DNA of 63,499 nt from JAJRRH01 sp047638815 (GTDB lineage Bacteria > Bacteroidota > Bacteroidia > Flavobacteriales_D > JABDKJ01), in assembly GCA_047638815.1 (NCBI GenBank), contig JBLIMR010000011.1:1-63499 (forward strand). The letters are read 5' to 3'. Of the stretch, positions 43,127-52,145 are shown piece by piece. A program made the translations under genes and the position numbers. The stretch's first letter is position 1, and the number at the start of each line of letters is the position of its first letter. The notes below the pieces were generated by a model that saw only the letters and a list, made by a program, of their open reading frames with translations, did no database searches and was not told the origin of the DNA.

Positions 43127-43792
43127 CTAGTAGTTTCTCCAAGCTACATTATTTATAATCATCAGAGTGTCGGAAGGAGCAGCTTCAAATGCAAAGCCAA
43201 CCAAAACACCAACGTTTTGGAGATAAAGATTTTCAAAGGATAATAAATTAAATGAAACCGCTTCCATTTGATTTGTAAGGTCTTCTGTTTTTAGTAACTG
43301 CCGATCACTAGCTAAAACATCCATGCATGAGCCAGCCGTTTCCGGTTCTTGACCTCGGATAAATATGTTAATGGTATCTTGTATACTCAAATTAGGAATT
43401 CTTGCTTCGAAATAAAGTTTAGAATTTACTGTTGAAAAATACCTCCCTTCATTGACGTTATCAGTTTGGAAGAAACCATAGAAGAATCCATTTTCATCGG
43501 TCACTAATGCCATTCCGTTTCCTCCATCACTTAATGGAACAATCTCAAAGCTTCCAAGACATGGTAAAAAAGTCATCCCATACCCATTCCAAGAACCATA
43601 GGTGCCATTCTCGAAAATGGATAACTCCGTTTGTTCATATTCGCATGTGCCACTTTCTTCTGCCATACTATCATAATTCACAGCAGCAATGTCCATACAA
43701 CCTTTATTCTTTTCATCCTTCGCACAGGAAAATGCAATAGTGATGATCAATATAGTAAGTAGCCCAGTAAATATCTTTTGAAAATTTCTCAT
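43127..43792 (-). CDS. Lipoprotein with a GC-x-NYD-x-GTCEY motif
   Basis: A 221-residue predicted lipoprotein (lipobox AFSC near residue 23). Right after the anchor it carries GCMDIAAVNYDSMAEESGTC, one copy of the short cysteine-paired repeat seen in many Bacteroidota surface proteins (consensus GCTDPxAxNYDPxAxxxDGSCEY). The remaining 170 residues are beta-rich (LYFEARIPNLSIQDTINIFI, GVLVGFAFEAAPSDTLMIINN) and I do not recognise them. It lies 14 bp upstream of the OmpA gene, so the two are probably co-transcribed. Confidence 0.75.
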   Translation of the reverse strand: MRNFQKIFTGLLTILIITIAFSCAKDEKNKGCMDIAAVNYDSMAEESGTCEYEQTELSIFENGTYGSWNGYGMTFLPCLGSFEIVPLSDGGNGMALVTDENGFFYGFFQTDNVNEGRYFSTVNSKLYFEARIPNLSIQDTINIFIRGQEPETAGSCMDVLASDRQLLKTEDLTNQMEAVSFNLLSFENLYLQNVGVLVGFAFEAAPSDTLMIINNVAWRNY

Positions 43793-43826
43793 TAAGTTTT
43801 AGTGTTAATTCACTAATCAAAGAAAA

Positions 43827-43855
43827 AGAAGAGCGCCCCAAGGAACGCTCTTCTT
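43827..43855 (-). terminator. Terminator after the coiled-coil lipoprotein gene
   Basis: AAGAAGAGCG pairs with CGCTCTTCTT around a 9-nt loop, with a T-rich tract on the minus strand, 25 bp past the stop. Confidence 0.75.
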
Positions 43856-43880
43856 CAATAAAGTTACTAACAGGTGATTT

Positions 43881-44750
43881 CTACTTAGTTAACATAACCA
43901 AATAATTGCTTCCGGCCCAAAACTCGTCCTTGTCCTTTATCATCAGCTCATTCACTATATCATTATCATCTTTAAGCAAATTATATGTAGTGCTAGGATG
44001 TTCTGTTAGAATTTCCACTTGCTTGCCCGTTACGGCAATTTTATCCAATTGTCTCAAATCTACTTTTGTAAAGTACTCTTTATTGAAATCTTCCTTTAAC
44101 ACATTAACTGCACCTAAACCCAACACCCCCCCTTTCTTCTGGATGATATTATTTTCAATCAGTTCTGTCTTGGATCCGTAAACAAAGTAAACCTCATTAA
44201 GTTCATTTTCTTTTAGTTCAAGCTGCTTATTTTGCAATTCTACAAAAATCTGACTATTCATATGTTCATCCATGAGTTGTGCATACTCTCCTTCCATATT
44301 CACAATCTCATCTTTTAGGGACTGAATTTCTTCTCCCTTTAACTTAACTTCTATTTTGAAATTTGCCAACAACTTCCTAACCTGGCTTACTTCACTTCCA
44401 CTATTTTCCAGATTCTTTTCTAATGAGGCAATTCTATCCAGATTATTCGTCATCAGAAAATCGATCATTTCAATTTCCGATTTCACTTTATCTTCAGGGG
44501 TTTCTGAAAACTCTATTTCAGCATTATCATCCATCGTTAATGTCGAGTAAATCCCTTGTCTTTCTCTAATTGACTGTAGATTATCTCCTATATAAACCAA
44601 TTCATCAAGAAGGTGATTAATTTGGTTGTTCTTGTCTCCCGCTACAACAACACTTGCTGCTCTCTCAGCTTCTAACCTCTTGATTTCTTCCTGACTACAA
44701 GATGTCAAAATGAGCATCAATAAACCGGTAAATAATATTAGCTTTTTCAT
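43881..44750 (-). CDS. Coiled-coil lipoprotein of unknown function
   Basis: A 289-residue predicted lipoprotein (lipobox LTSC near residue 18). Residues from about 20 to 185 are highly charged and helical with heptad character (EEIKRLEAERAASVVVAG, EVSQVRKLLANFKIEVKLKG, LKDEIVNMEGEYAQLMDEH). The last 90 residues form a small alpha/beta-like domain containing LNEVYFVYGSKTELIENNII, FTKVDLRQLDKIAVTGKQVE and LTEHPSTTYNL. I have seen this combination in Bacteroidota lipoproteins but know no function. A terminator separates it from the next genes. Confidence 0.75.
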   Translation of the reverse strand: MKKLILFTGLLMLILTSCSQEEIKRLEAERAASVVVAGDKNNQINHLLDELVYIGDNLQSIRERQGIYSTLTMDDNAEIEFSETPEDKVKSEIEMIDFLMTNNLDRIASLEKNLENSGSEVSQVRKLLANFKIEVKLKGEEIQSLKDEIVNMEGEYAQLMDEHMNSQIFVELQNKQLELKENELNEVYFVYGSKTELIENNIIQKKGGVLGLGAVNVLKEDFNKEYFTKVDLRQLDKIAVTGKQVEILTEHPSTTYNLLKDDNDIVNELMIKDKDEFWAGSNYLVMLTK

Positions 44751-45089
44751 AATTTAATGGATTTGCACGCTATCTAGTTTCACAAAATAACGTTGGTTTC
44801 TGATTTAAATAACAAGAAAGTTCTCTGGTATATTTCGCAAATACCCATTTATTAGCTCAATGATCGTTTTCCAACGATGAAACAACATTAAATATCAATG
44901 TTTACCACTACAGGCAAGACTTATTAGAATAATCGCATATCCTCTTATTCAATATATTCGGCTTGTAAAAAGTATGATTTACTACGGAAAACATACACTT
45001 CGTCTAAAACCTCCGCCTTCTGCGGTCTTTGGCCTGAAATGTGCGTATAATTGTGTGTTAATCTGAACAATTGTATCAATTCAATAATT
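44751..45089. other. Divergent intergenic region
   Basis: About 340 bp between a minus-strand and a plus-strand gene. It should hold both promoters, but I see no exact TAnnTTTG-type element. Small hairpins occur near 44867-44882 (ATCGTT/AACGAT) and at about 45008 (CCGC/GCGG). Short reading frames here look spurious. Confidence 0.4.
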
Positions 45090-45878
45090 ATGAAAAAGTG
45101 CGTAATTCTTATTCTAGCTATATTTCTAGGTAACACTGTTACTTTCGGTCAAATAAAATATGGCAGTTCTTCTGGTAAAATGAAAGCCAAAGAAGCTAAG
45201 AAGGAAGCGAAAGCAGCTAAAAATGACACGGCCTATCAATCATTGATGGATGAGGGTCATGAACTATTTAGTGACAATCAATTTGAAGAAGCTATTGAGA
45301 AATATGAAACTGCCTCTAACAAACGTCCTATTAATGTGTACCCACGAGTTAAGATCGCAGACGTTCAGTTGGCCATGTTGAATTATGTGGAAGAAGTGGA
45401 AGAACCTGAAATTACTGAGTCGGAAGTACCTGAAATTACTGAGTCGGAAGTACCTGAAACACCTGAATTGAAACCTGAAGAAGACACAACCCAAGCTGAT
45501 CGTGTTGCTGCAGCGTATAGGGAAGAAGAAAAAAAAATAATCGACAGTCTTCCACCTGCCCCTAAATTTGATGAACCGCAAGTGGCCGAAGTTGGATTGG
45601 CAGTTGGCAATATTCCTGCAGTTGTTGTTAAGGAAGAAGAAGTACCAAAGATGACGGTTGAGGAATTTTCAGAAGAATTAGCTGATTCTTATCCGGATGG
45701 TATAACGGAAGAAATTCTGAATGAAAACGGCAAGAAAATCACCCGAAGAGTAGTTGTCAAAAATGGTAAAGGTTCAGATTACCGTAAGGTTGAACATAGA
45801 TGGGGAGGCGTATTCTACTTTAAAAATGACGAAGCCATCGCAGCACATACCTGGAACATGGAAACCGTTCTAGATTAA
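45090..45878 (+). CDS. Exported TPR protein with acidic repeats and a conserved C-terminal module
   Basis: A 262-residue exported protein. The ATG at 45090 gives a signal peptide (MKKCVILILAIFLGNTVTFGQ). A Lys/Ala-rich stretch is followed by a TPR-like helix pair (LMDEGHELFSDNQFEEAIEKYETA), a Glu/Pro-rich spacer with tandem EITESEVP repeats, and a C-terminal module of about 70 residues beginning YPDGITEEILNENGKKITRR and containing DYRKVEHRWGGVFYFKNDEA. I recall this last module at the end of other TPR proteins in this lineage. Function unknown. It is convergent with the symporter gene. Confidence 0.8.
   Translation: MKKCVILILAIFLGNTVTFGQIKYGSSSGKMKAKEAKKEAKAAKNDTAYQSLMDEGHELFSDNQFEEAIEKYETASNKRPINVYPRVKIADVQLAMLNYVEEVEEPEITESEVPEITESEVPETPELKPEEDTTQADRVAAAYREEEKKIIDSLPPAPKFDEPQVAEVGLAVGNIPAVVVKEEEVPKMTVEEFSEELADSYPDGITEEILNENGKKITRRVVVKNGKGSDYRKVEHRWGGVFYFKNDEAIAAHTWNMETVLD
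45399..45470 (+). repeat. In-frame 24-bp tandem repeat
   Basis: Three adjacent 24-bp units, the first two nearly identical (23 of 24 bases) and the third diverging in its second half, encode EEPEITES, EVPEITES and EVPETPEL. The unit is a multiple of three, so copy-number change keeps the frame. Confidence 0.9.
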
Positions 45879-45885
45879 TTCCTAT

Positions 45886-47190
45886 CTATTTTTTAGCATA
45901 GTTATCATCCCATTCCTTTACTTTAGGATCAGATAATTTACCAATAGAATTTGCCACCAACATTGAAACCGCAGCATCACCTGTTACATTAACAGTGGTT
46001 CTGCACATATCCAATGGTCTATCCACAGCAAATATTAAAGCCAATCCAGCCTCAGGAATTCCCGCTTGGGCTAAAACAATAACCAACATAACCATACCTG
46101 CGCCTGGTACGGCCGCACTACCAATAGATGCTAAAGTAGCCGTTGCTACTATACCCAATTGTGTTGCAAAACTCAATTCGATACCAAAAGCTTGCGCTAT
46201 GAAAACTGCCGCAACAGCTTGATAAAGACTTGTCCCATCCATGTTGATAGTAGCTCCAATTGGAAGAACAAAACTACTCACCTCCTCCTCTACTCCTAGA
46301 TGTTCGGAAACCCTTTCCATCGTAACTGGTAAAGTTGCAGCACTAGAACTTGTTGAGAAAGCTAAAAGTTGAGCGGGGCCAATTCCATTCATAAAAAATT
46401 TGGGTTTCTTTTTGGTAAAAACATAAACCAATATATTGTACAAAACGATCATAAGAAACAATCCAAGCACTACTGTAAATGCATACCAGGCTAATGCTTT
46501 GAACAGATCAATACTGGGAGACTCAACAACCAAAGAAGCCAAAAGAGCAAAGACCCCAAAAGGTGCAGCTAACATTATGAGGTCGATCATCTTCAGGATG
46601 ACTTCATTGAATCCATCGAAAAAACCTTTGACGGGAGCCGCTTTTTCTTCTTTTATCAGAATCATACCAATACCAAAAAATATGGCGAAAAATATTACTT
46701 GCAACATGTTCCTGTTGTTACTCGCAGCTGAGACGATATTCGAAGGCACAAGATCCTCAAGGGCCTGGAGAGGTCCTGAAGCTTGTTGCGATTTAGCAGA
46801 TTTCTGATATTTAGCCGCATCATCAGCATAGTTTTGCGTCATTTCGATTCGAGTTTGCTCAGTAATGGAGTTCCCTGGCTTGATGACATTCACCAACACC
46901 AACCCGATACTTACCGCCAGTATTGTTGTTAGGATATAAATAACTATTGTCCTCCCTCCCATCTTAGAAAGTTTCGAAATATCTTTTAGATCTGAAACAC
47001 CTTTAATTAGAGATGCAAGAATAAGTGGGACAGCAATTAATTTCAATGAATTGATAAATATTTTACCAAAGGGTTTGATCCAATCCTGAACAATTTCCTT
47101 CCCACCATCTAAATTACTCATCAATAATCCAACAATGATTCCAACAACCATTCCCAATAAAATCTTCCAATGTAATGCTAACTTTTTCAT
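45886..47190 (-). CDS. Dicarboxylate/amino acid:cation symporter (DAACS family)
   Basis: A 434-residue inner-membrane transporter of the GltP/DctA family, importing acidic amino acids or C4-dicarboxylates with H+ or Na+. Signatures are present: the serine-rich re-entrant loop AFSTSSSAATLPVTM (HP1), the unwound TM7 motif NMDGTSLY and the HP2 region AAVPGAGMVMLVIVL. A hydrophilic loop of about 35 residues after TM3 (TRIEMTQNYADDAAKYQKSA...) is longer than in E. coli GltP but normal for Bacteroidota members. Convergent with the TPR gene and 19 bp downstream of aroC. Confidence 0.92.
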   Translation of the reverse strand: MKKLALHWKILLGMVVGIIVGLLMSNLDGGKEIVQDWIKPFGKIFINSLKLIAVPLILASLIKGVSDLKDISKLSKMGGRTIVIYILTTILAVSIGLVLVNVIKPGNSITEQTRIEMTQNYADDAAKYQKSAKSQQASGPLQALEDLVPSNIVSAASNNRNMLQVIFFAIFFGIGMILIKEEKAAPVKGFFDGFNEVILKMIDLIMLAAPFGVFALLASLVVESPSIDLFKALAWYAFTVVLGLFLMIVLYNILVYVFTKKKPKFFMNGIGPAQLLAFSTSSSAATLPVTMERVSEHLGVEEEVSSFVLPIGATINMDGTSLYQAVAAVFIAQAFGIELSFATQLGIVATATLASIGSAAVPGAGMVMLVIVLAQAGIPEAGLALIFAVDRPLDMCRTTVNVTGDAAVSMLVANSIGKLSDPKVKEWDDNYAKK

Positions 47191-47209
47191 ATAATTTCGT
47201 GTTAAATCT

Positions 47210-48292
47210 TTAGATCCATTTAGTTGTTTTGTCTCTTAGAAACATATCAATTAATAACATAGCCGTCATAGCTTCTATGATTGGAACCGCCCTTGGTAAC
47301 ACACAAGGATCGTGCCTTCCTTCAGCTTTAATCACCACAGCCTCCTTACCCATATTGATGGTGTTTTGATCTTTCATTATAGTTGCAACAGGTTTAAAAC
47401 CAGTCTCAAATATTAAATCCTCACCATTGGAAATTCCTCCCAAAATCCCTCCTGAGTTATTGGTACTTGTTGAGACCTTCTCCCCATCTGAAATAAATTC
47501 ATCGTTAAGTTGAGAGCCACTTTTGAAGGTCCCAGCCTTTCCAGCGCCAATCTCCATATATTTTACCGCATTGATACTAAAAATAGCTTTTGCCAATTCA
47601 GCATTCAATTTATCAAAAACGGGCTCGCCTAAACCTACAGGCATTCCCTTAACCATGCATTTTATAGCTCCTCCCAAACTATCTCCAAGGTCTTTGAACT
47701 CCGTAATTTTAGCAATCATCAATTCCGCGGTTTGGGCATCTGGACATCTCACAATATTGCTTTCGATTTTTGATAAATCCAATGAATCATCGCTAACGTT
47801 TATGGCAATATCACCAACCCGATGTACCCATGAGTATATGCGAATCCCCTTCTCTTCCAAAAACTGTCTTGCAATTGCACCAGCAACAACACGAACAGCA
47901 GTTTCACGAGCGGAGGACCTTCCACCACCTCGATAATCTCTTATCCCATATTTTTCTTGATAGGTGTAATCTGCATGAGAAGGTCTAAAAGTACTTTTGA
48001 TGTTGCCGTAGTCCTTTGATCTCGCATCTTTATTTTTAATGATAAACGCAATTGGAGTACCCGTTGTTTTACCTTCAAATATCCCTGATTGGATCTCAAA
48101 AATATCCTCTTCGTTTCTATCAGTACTTATCTTTGATTGTCCAGGTCTCCTGCGGTCCAATTCATTCTGAATCTTATCAAAATCAATGATGAATCCTGAT
48201 GGACAACCATCAATTATTCCACCAATAGATTTCCCATGTGATTCTCCAAACGTTGAAAGTCGAAAAACAGTTCCGTAAATGCTCCCTGCCAT
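47210..48292 (-). CDS. aroC: Chorismate synthase
   Basis: Converts 5-enolpyruvylshikimate-3-phosphate to chorismate, using reduced FMN, at the end of the shikimate pathway. The 360-residue protein has the three family signatures: GTVFRLSTFGESHG at the N-terminus, YRGGGRSSARETAVRVAAG-like sequence near residue 120 and the late RHDPCVLPRAVPIIEAM. I choose the ATG at 48292; a GTG two codons earlier (48298) coincides with the last base of the -7 element and so should not be in the transcript. Shikimate kinase (aroK) lies 2 kb away on the same strand. Confidence 0.96.
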   Translation of the reverse strand: MAGSIYGTVFRLSTFGESHGKSIGGIIDGCPSGFIIDFDKIQNELDRRRPGQSKISTDRNEEDIFEIQSGIFEGKTTGTPIAFIIKNKDARSKDYGNIKSTFRPSHADYTYQEKYGIRDYRGGGRSSARETAVRVVAGAIARQFLEEKGIRIYSWVHRVGDIAINVSDDSLDLSKIESNIVRCPDAQTAELMIAKITEFKDLGDSLGGAIKCMVKGMPVGLGEPVFDKLNAELAKAIFSINAVKYMEIGAGKAGTFKSGSQLNDEFISDGEKVSTSTNNSGGILGGISNGEDLIFETGFKPVATIMKDQNTINMGKEAVVIKAEGRHDPCVLPRAVPIIEAMTAMLLIDMFLRDKTTKWI

Positions 48293-48297
48293 ATTCA

Positions 48298-48305
48298 CAA
48301 ATATA
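48298..48305 (-). promoter_or_regulatory. aroC -7 element; likely leaderless start
   Basis: The minus strand reads TATATTTG, an exact TAnnTTTG match, ending 5 nt before the ATG at 48292. Confidence 0.5.
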
Positions 48306-48326
48306 GTTGAATATTGTTATTGTAGA

Positions 48327-48530
48327 ATGACGAAGCTTGAAGTGCTTAAATATGCATCGAACCCCATAATTAAGTATGTGAATAATTATCGAATCGAGAA
48401 ATCGAGATTTAGTCTAATCTCGGGAGGATATACAAATAGTTTTACCTTGGATTATGGTTTTATGCCCGAGGAAATTTGTTACTTTGAAATGAAAATTAAT
48501 TTTAATGAAAAAACTCATCCACAACATTAA
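48327..48530 (+). CDS. Possible small gene upstream of hutI
   Basis: A 67-codon frame from ATG 48327 overlapping the hutI start by 26 bp. It would encode a mixed-charge protein (MTKLEVLKYASNPIIKYVNN...) with no signal peptide, membrane segment or family I recognise. It fills the 206-bp gap between aroC and hutI. A short hairpin (CGAGATT/AATCTCG) lies inside at 48403-48422. It may be a spurious frame in the hutI leader. Confidence 0.25.
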   Translation: MTKLEVLKYASNPIIKYVNNYRIEKSRFSLISGGYTNSFTLDYGFMPEEICYFEMKINFNEKTHPQH

Positions 48531-49743
48531 GCACTTGGTTCAAGTTCGACAATCAACAATTGGAATTATTGGAGGTAAAGAAATGAAGAAGTTGCCAATT
48601 CTGGAAAACGCTTGGTTGAGCATATCGAATGGCTTAATTGAGGAATATGGCAATATGCCTTATGACGAAACAAGATTTGTTGACTACGAAAAAGTAAATG
48701 CAAATGGAGGGAGCCTTTATCCTTCATGGGTTGATTCCCATACGCACATTGTTTATGCTGGAAATAGAGAAGGTGAATTTGTGGATAGAATTAATGGCAT
48801 GTCCTATGAGCAAATTGCTGCTAATGGTGGTGGTATTTTAAATAGTGCAAAAAAATTATCCGTTTCAAGTGAGGATGAGCTATATGATCAAGCATGGCAC
48901 CGACTGAACCAGGTCATGAATACCGGTACTGGTGCAGTTGAAATCAAGAGTGGATATGGACTTACTCTCGAGGCCGAAATGAAAATGTTAAGAGTCATAA
49001 AGAGACTGAAAAAAGATCATCCTTTAACCATTAAATCAACCTTCCTTGGAGCTCATGCCCTACCTAAGGAATATAAAAACCGCAAGACCGATTATATCAA
49101 ACATGTAATAGACGACATGCTGCCGCTTATTGCTGAAGAAAACTTAGCTGACTACATTGATGTTTTTTGTGAAAAAGGATATTTCGAGGTTGATGATACA
49201 AATGCAATCCTAGCAGCTGGTGCCAAATTTGGATTGAGAGGAAAAACTCACGTAAATCAGTTTTATAGCATAGGCGGGATACAAGCCAGCATTGAAAATA
49301 ATGCCTTATCGGTGGACCACCTAGAAGTTCTTGAAGATTCAGATTTGGAAGCACTCGTTAACAGTAATACCATTCCGGTAGCTCTTCCCGGTTGTTCCCT
49401 ATTCCTTAGTATACCATATACTCCGGCAAGAAAGATTATTGATGCTGGCTTACCATTGGTTCTAGCTTCTGATTTCAATCCAGGATCTTGCCCTTCAGGA
49501 AATATGAGTTTGGTAGTTTCTCTGGGATGTATCAAAATGAATATGACCCCCGAGGAAGCAATCAATGCAGCAACTATAAATGGAGCCTTTGCGTTGGAGC
49601 TGGAGAATGAACTCGGTAGTATTACTCCGGGTAAAAAAGCAAATTTCTTTATTACCAAAAACATTCCTTCAGCTTCATATCTACCCTATAGTTTTGGCGA
49701 AAACCTTATTGAGAAAATTTTTATAGCTGGAAAAATGATGTGA
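48505..49743 (+). CDS. hutI: Imidazolonepropionase
   Basis: Hydrolyses imidazolonepropionate to formiminoglutamate, the third step of histidine degradation. The 412-residue amidohydrolase has metal-binding HTH (in VDSHTHIVYAGNREGEF near residue 78), substrate-binding YEQIAANGGGILNS, the typical GTGAVEIKSGYGL, VDHLE (second metal region) and ASDFNPGSCPSGNM with the catalytic Asp. No other hut genes are in the window. A related gene order, aroC-hutI-PRTase-aroK, gives no obvious metabolic logic. Confidence 0.95.
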   Translation: MKKLIHNIKHLVQVRQSTIGIIGGKEMKKLPILENAWLSISNGLIEEYGNMPYDETRFVDYEKVNANGGSLYPSWVDSHTHIVYAGNREGEFVDRINGMSYEQIAANGGGILNSAKKLSVSSEDELYDQAWHRLNQVMNTGTGAVEIKSGYGLTLEAEMKMLRVIKRLKKDHPLTIKSTFLGAHALPKEYKNRKTDYIKHVIDDMLPLIAEENLADYIDVFCEKGYFEVDDTNAILAAGAKFGLRGKTHVNQFYSIGGIQASIENNALSVDHLEVLEDSDLEALVNSNTIPVALPGCSLFLSIPYTPARKIIDAGLPLVLASDFNPGSCPSGNMSLVVSLGCIKMNMTPEEAINAATINGAFALELENELGSITPGKKANFFITKNIPSASYLPYSFGENLIEKIFIAGKMM

Positions 49744-49763
49744 TTATTATCCCGGGCAAACTC

Positions 49764-49771
49764 TATCTTTG
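49764..49771 (+). promoter_or_regulatory. -7 element of the PRTase gene; likely leaderless start
   Basis: TATCTTTG is an exact TAnnTTTG match, ending 4 nt before the ATG at 49776. Confidence 0.5.
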
Positions 49772-49775
49772 AAAA

Positions 49776-50279
49776 ATGAATAAAAGGACGATTGTATTAG
49801 ATAACATCAGAATTAATCGAATAATTCAACGTTTCGCACACCAATTAATTGAAGATTTTTACAATGAAAAGTCTCTCGTCATCATAGGTATTTCTGGACG
49901 AGGAAAAATATTGGCTGAACGAATTAGCGAAGAATTATCAAAGTGCTCGTCTATTAAAGTTCAAACTGGTCACATCACTATTAACAAAGAAAATCCATAC
50001 GAAAAAGAACCTTCGCTTTCGTTTGATGAAAAATCATTGCATAATAAAGTGGTCATACTCATCGATGACGTTTTAAATTCTGGCCGCACGCTAATGCATT
50101 CCTTATGCCATATAATGAAATCTCAGGTGAAACAAGTGGCCACTATAGTATTGGTTGATCGCATCCATCGCCAATTCCCCGTAAAGGCTGACTATGTTGG
50201 TTTAACATTATCAACCAATCTTAAAGAACACGTATCTGTAGAATTTAACAAGAACAATGATATGGCTTACTTAAGCTGA
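49776..50279 (+). CDS. PyrR-like phosphoribosyltransferase family protein
   Basis: A 167-residue type I phosphoribosyltransferase. The PRPP-binding loop VVILIDDVLNSGRTL is near residue 90 and ISGRGKILAERI forms the pyrophosphate loop. The order LVDRIHRQFPVKADYVGLTLSTN closely follows PyrR (LVDRGHRELPIRADYVGKN), so the fold and substrate type (uracil/UMP-related) are probably similar. Whether it regulates pyrimidine genes or has enzymatic activity is not clear, as the N-terminal region differs from classic PyrR. Its stop overlaps the convergent aroK stop by 13 bp. Confidence 0.85.
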   Translation: MNKRTIVLDNIRINRIIQRFAHQLIEDFYNEKSLVIIGISGRGKILAERISEELSKCSSIKVQTGHITINKENPYEKEPSLSFDEKSLHNKVVILIDDVLNSGRTLMHSLCHIMKSQVKQVATIVLVDRIHRQFPVKADYVGLTLSTNLKEHVSVEFNKNNDMAYLS

Positions 50280-50824
50280 AACTTTTTTTCCGCCCAGTCA
50301 TCATAGCCTTCTTTGATTTTATCCAGAGTTGCTGCGTTAATTTTATCCGCATCTACTATCATATCCGCTTGGTTGTAAAAAGGAGCTCTTTCTTCTATTT
50401 GCTTTTTAACAAAACTCTCTAGTTCCTCATCTCCCTTCTCTTCAATTAATGGTCTTCCAATTTTCGCAAATTTCAATCTCTTGAATGCCAATTTAGGTTC
50501 CATTTTTAAGTAAACTGAGAAAGCCCTATCTTTAATTACCGCCATGTTATCATGAAAACAAGGTGTCCCTCCGCCCAACGCAAGAACTTTAAATTCATCA
50601 TTCAGTACTTTACGTAACATCCTTTGCTCAAGATCTCTAAATACTGACTCGCCAGATTGAGCGAAAATCTCTGAAACTGAAGCCTTTGCAAAGCGTTCAA
50701 TTTCTAGGTCAAGATCAAATCTTGGCACTTTCAATCTGTTGGCCAAACGCTTGCAGTGACTAGTTTTACCACTGCCCATATATCCCATTAACACTAAAGC
50801 CATTAAATACTTAGTTTTGTCCAT
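50267..50824 (-). CDS. aroK: Shikimate kinase
   Basis: Phosphorylates shikimate at the 3-OH with ATP in aromatic amino-acid synthesis. It has Walker A GYMGSGKT, the shikimate-binding DLDLEIE (first Asp of the DxD pair), RDLEQRMLRKVL (binding Arg), GGGTPC and the lid arginine in KIGRPLIEE. The frame opens at 50839, but the ATGs at 50824 or 50803 give normal N-termini; I use 50824 (185 residues). The C-terminal 20 residues after KEGYDDWAEK are a little long for the family. It is on the same strand as aroC but separated by three plus-strand genes or candidates. Confidence 0.93.
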   Translation of the reverse strand: MDKTKYLMALVLMGYMGSGKTSHCKRLANRLKVPRFDLDLEIERFAKASVSEIFAQSGESVFRDLEQRMLRKVLNDEFKVLALGGGTPCFHDNMAVIKDRAFSVYLKMEPKLAFKRLKFAKIGRPLIEEKGDEELESFVKKQIEERAPFYNQADMIVDADKINAATLDKIKEGYDDWAEKKFQLK

Positions 50825-50866
50825 GACAAATATAACCATTAATCAATTATTACTGTTGTTGTATAA

Positions 50867-52030
50867 ATGAAAATCACTGAAGTAAAAAGCAAGGAAGATG
50901 AATCGGATTTCTTCCTAGTACCCAGGGTCGTTTATAAGGATGATTTGAATTGGATCCCTCATATCAAACAGGATATTCAGAAAATTTTTAACCCTCTGAA
51001 AAACAAGCTGTTTAAAAATGGAGATGCGACTCGATGGGTACTCTATGATGATACAGGAAATACCGTTGGAAGAATTGCCGCATTCATCAATCCAAAGACA
51101 AAATTAAAGTCAGATCAACCCACTGGTGGAGTTGGGTTCTTCGATAGTATCGAGAATAAAGATTTTGCTTTTGCCTTATTAGATACCGCAAAAAAATGGC
51201 TCCAAGAGAGAGACATTGAAGCCATGGATGGTCCAATTAACTTTGGAGAAAAAAATCAATTCTGGGGACTGCTCGTGAAAAATTTTACGGACAATCCTTC
51301 ATACGGAATGAATTATAATCCACACTACTATCAAAAGTACTTTGAAGAATATGGATTTCAAACATATTATGAGCAATATGTTTTCAAAAGAGACATTTAT
51401 CTTCGACCACAGCCCATCTTTTACAGGAAGTACAATCAAATGATAAAGGATCCTGAGTTTGAAATTACGGATGTGAGGGGGAAAAGCACTAAACAGATTG
51501 CCCATGATTTCAGGATTGTGTTAAATGGAGCCTGGCTTGGGCATGCAGATCACAAAGAAATGACGGAAGATGCTGCTTTGAAAATCGCCAAATCTTTGAA
51601 GCCAATCATGGATAAACGGATTATTATTTTTATTTATCATAAGAAAATTCCTGTTGCTTTCTATGTCAACATTCCTGAGCTAAATGAAATTTTCAAGCAT
51701 GTAAATGGCAATCTGAATCTGTGGGGCAAACTGAAGTTTCTCTATCACATAAAGAAAGGAACGCCTAAAACTATGGTTGGTATTGTTTTCGGTGTTGTTA
51801 AAGAATGGCAAGGAAAGGGATTGGAAGGTGGACTAATTGCTTGGTTCGGAGAAAATGTAGTTCCATTAAAACGGTATGATTCTATCATCTTAACATGGAT
51901 TGGAGATTTTAATCCGAAGATGATAATGGTTTCTGAACGATTGGGTGCTGAGGTTGATAGAACTTTTATTACATATAGATACCTCTTTGACAGAACTAAG
52001 CCATTTAAACGGTATCCTATCGTTGAATAA
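50867..52030 (+). CDS. Conserved acyltransferase-like (GNAT-fold) protein
   Basis: A 387-residue cytoplasmic protein conserved in Bacteroidota and resembling E. coli YghO and related N-acetyltransferase-fold proteins. Features include VPRVVYKDDLNWIPHIKQDI near the start, the stretch MDGPINFGEKNQFWGLLVKN and YGMNYNPHYYQKYFEEYGF around residue 150, and VKEWQGKGLEGGLIAWFGE, which resembles the acetyl-CoA-binding region of GNAT enzymes. The substrate is unknown. It is transcribed away from aroK; tRNA-Lys follows 115 bp downstream. Confidence 0.7.
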   Translation: MKITEVKSKEDESDFFLVPRVVYKDDLNWIPHIKQDIQKIFNPLKNKLFKNGDATRWVLYDDTGNTVGRIAAFINPKTKLKSDQPTGGVGFFDSIENKDFAFALLDTAKKWLQERDIEAMDGPINFGEKNQFWGLLVKNFTDNPSYGMNYNPHYYQKYFEEYGFQTYYEQYVFKRDIYLRPQPIFYRKYNQMIKDPEFEITDVRGKSTKQIAHDFRIVLNGAWLGHADHKEMTEDAALKIAKSLKPIMDKRIIIFIYHKKIPVAFYVNIPELNEIFKHVNGNLNLWGKLKFLYHIKKGTPKTMVGIVFGVVKEWQGKGLEGGLIAWFGENVVPLKRYDSIILTWIGDFNPKMIMVSERLGAEVDRTFITYRYLFDRTKPFKRYPIVE

Positions 52031-52095
52031 AAAGATAACGTTTTCACCAAAAAAAGACAAGTTTTAAAGATTATAAAAAAAATAATTTGAATCAG

Positions 52096-52125
52096 TTGGT
52101 AATATTCAAATTGCCTGTATATTTG
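52096..52125 (+). promoter_or_regulatory. tRNA-Lys promoter
   Basis: TTG at 52096-52098, exactly 19 nt, then TATATTTG at 52118-52125: the best complete Bacteroidota promoter in the window, about 20 nt upstream of the tRNA. Confidence 0.75.
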
Positions 52126-52145
52126 CACTCCCAAAAACGGAATTA

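Noticed and set aside
44945..45136. 63-codon minus-strand frame upstream of the TPR gene
   Set aside because: It overlaps the start and signal-peptide region of the TPR gene on the other strand and has no recognisable features.
45399..45470. CRISPR-like tandem array
   Set aside because: The units are adjacent with no spacers and lie in frame in a coding gene.
48505..49743. Histidine-utilisation operon
   Set aside because: Only hutI is present; neighbouring genes belong to shikimate and nucleotide metabolism.
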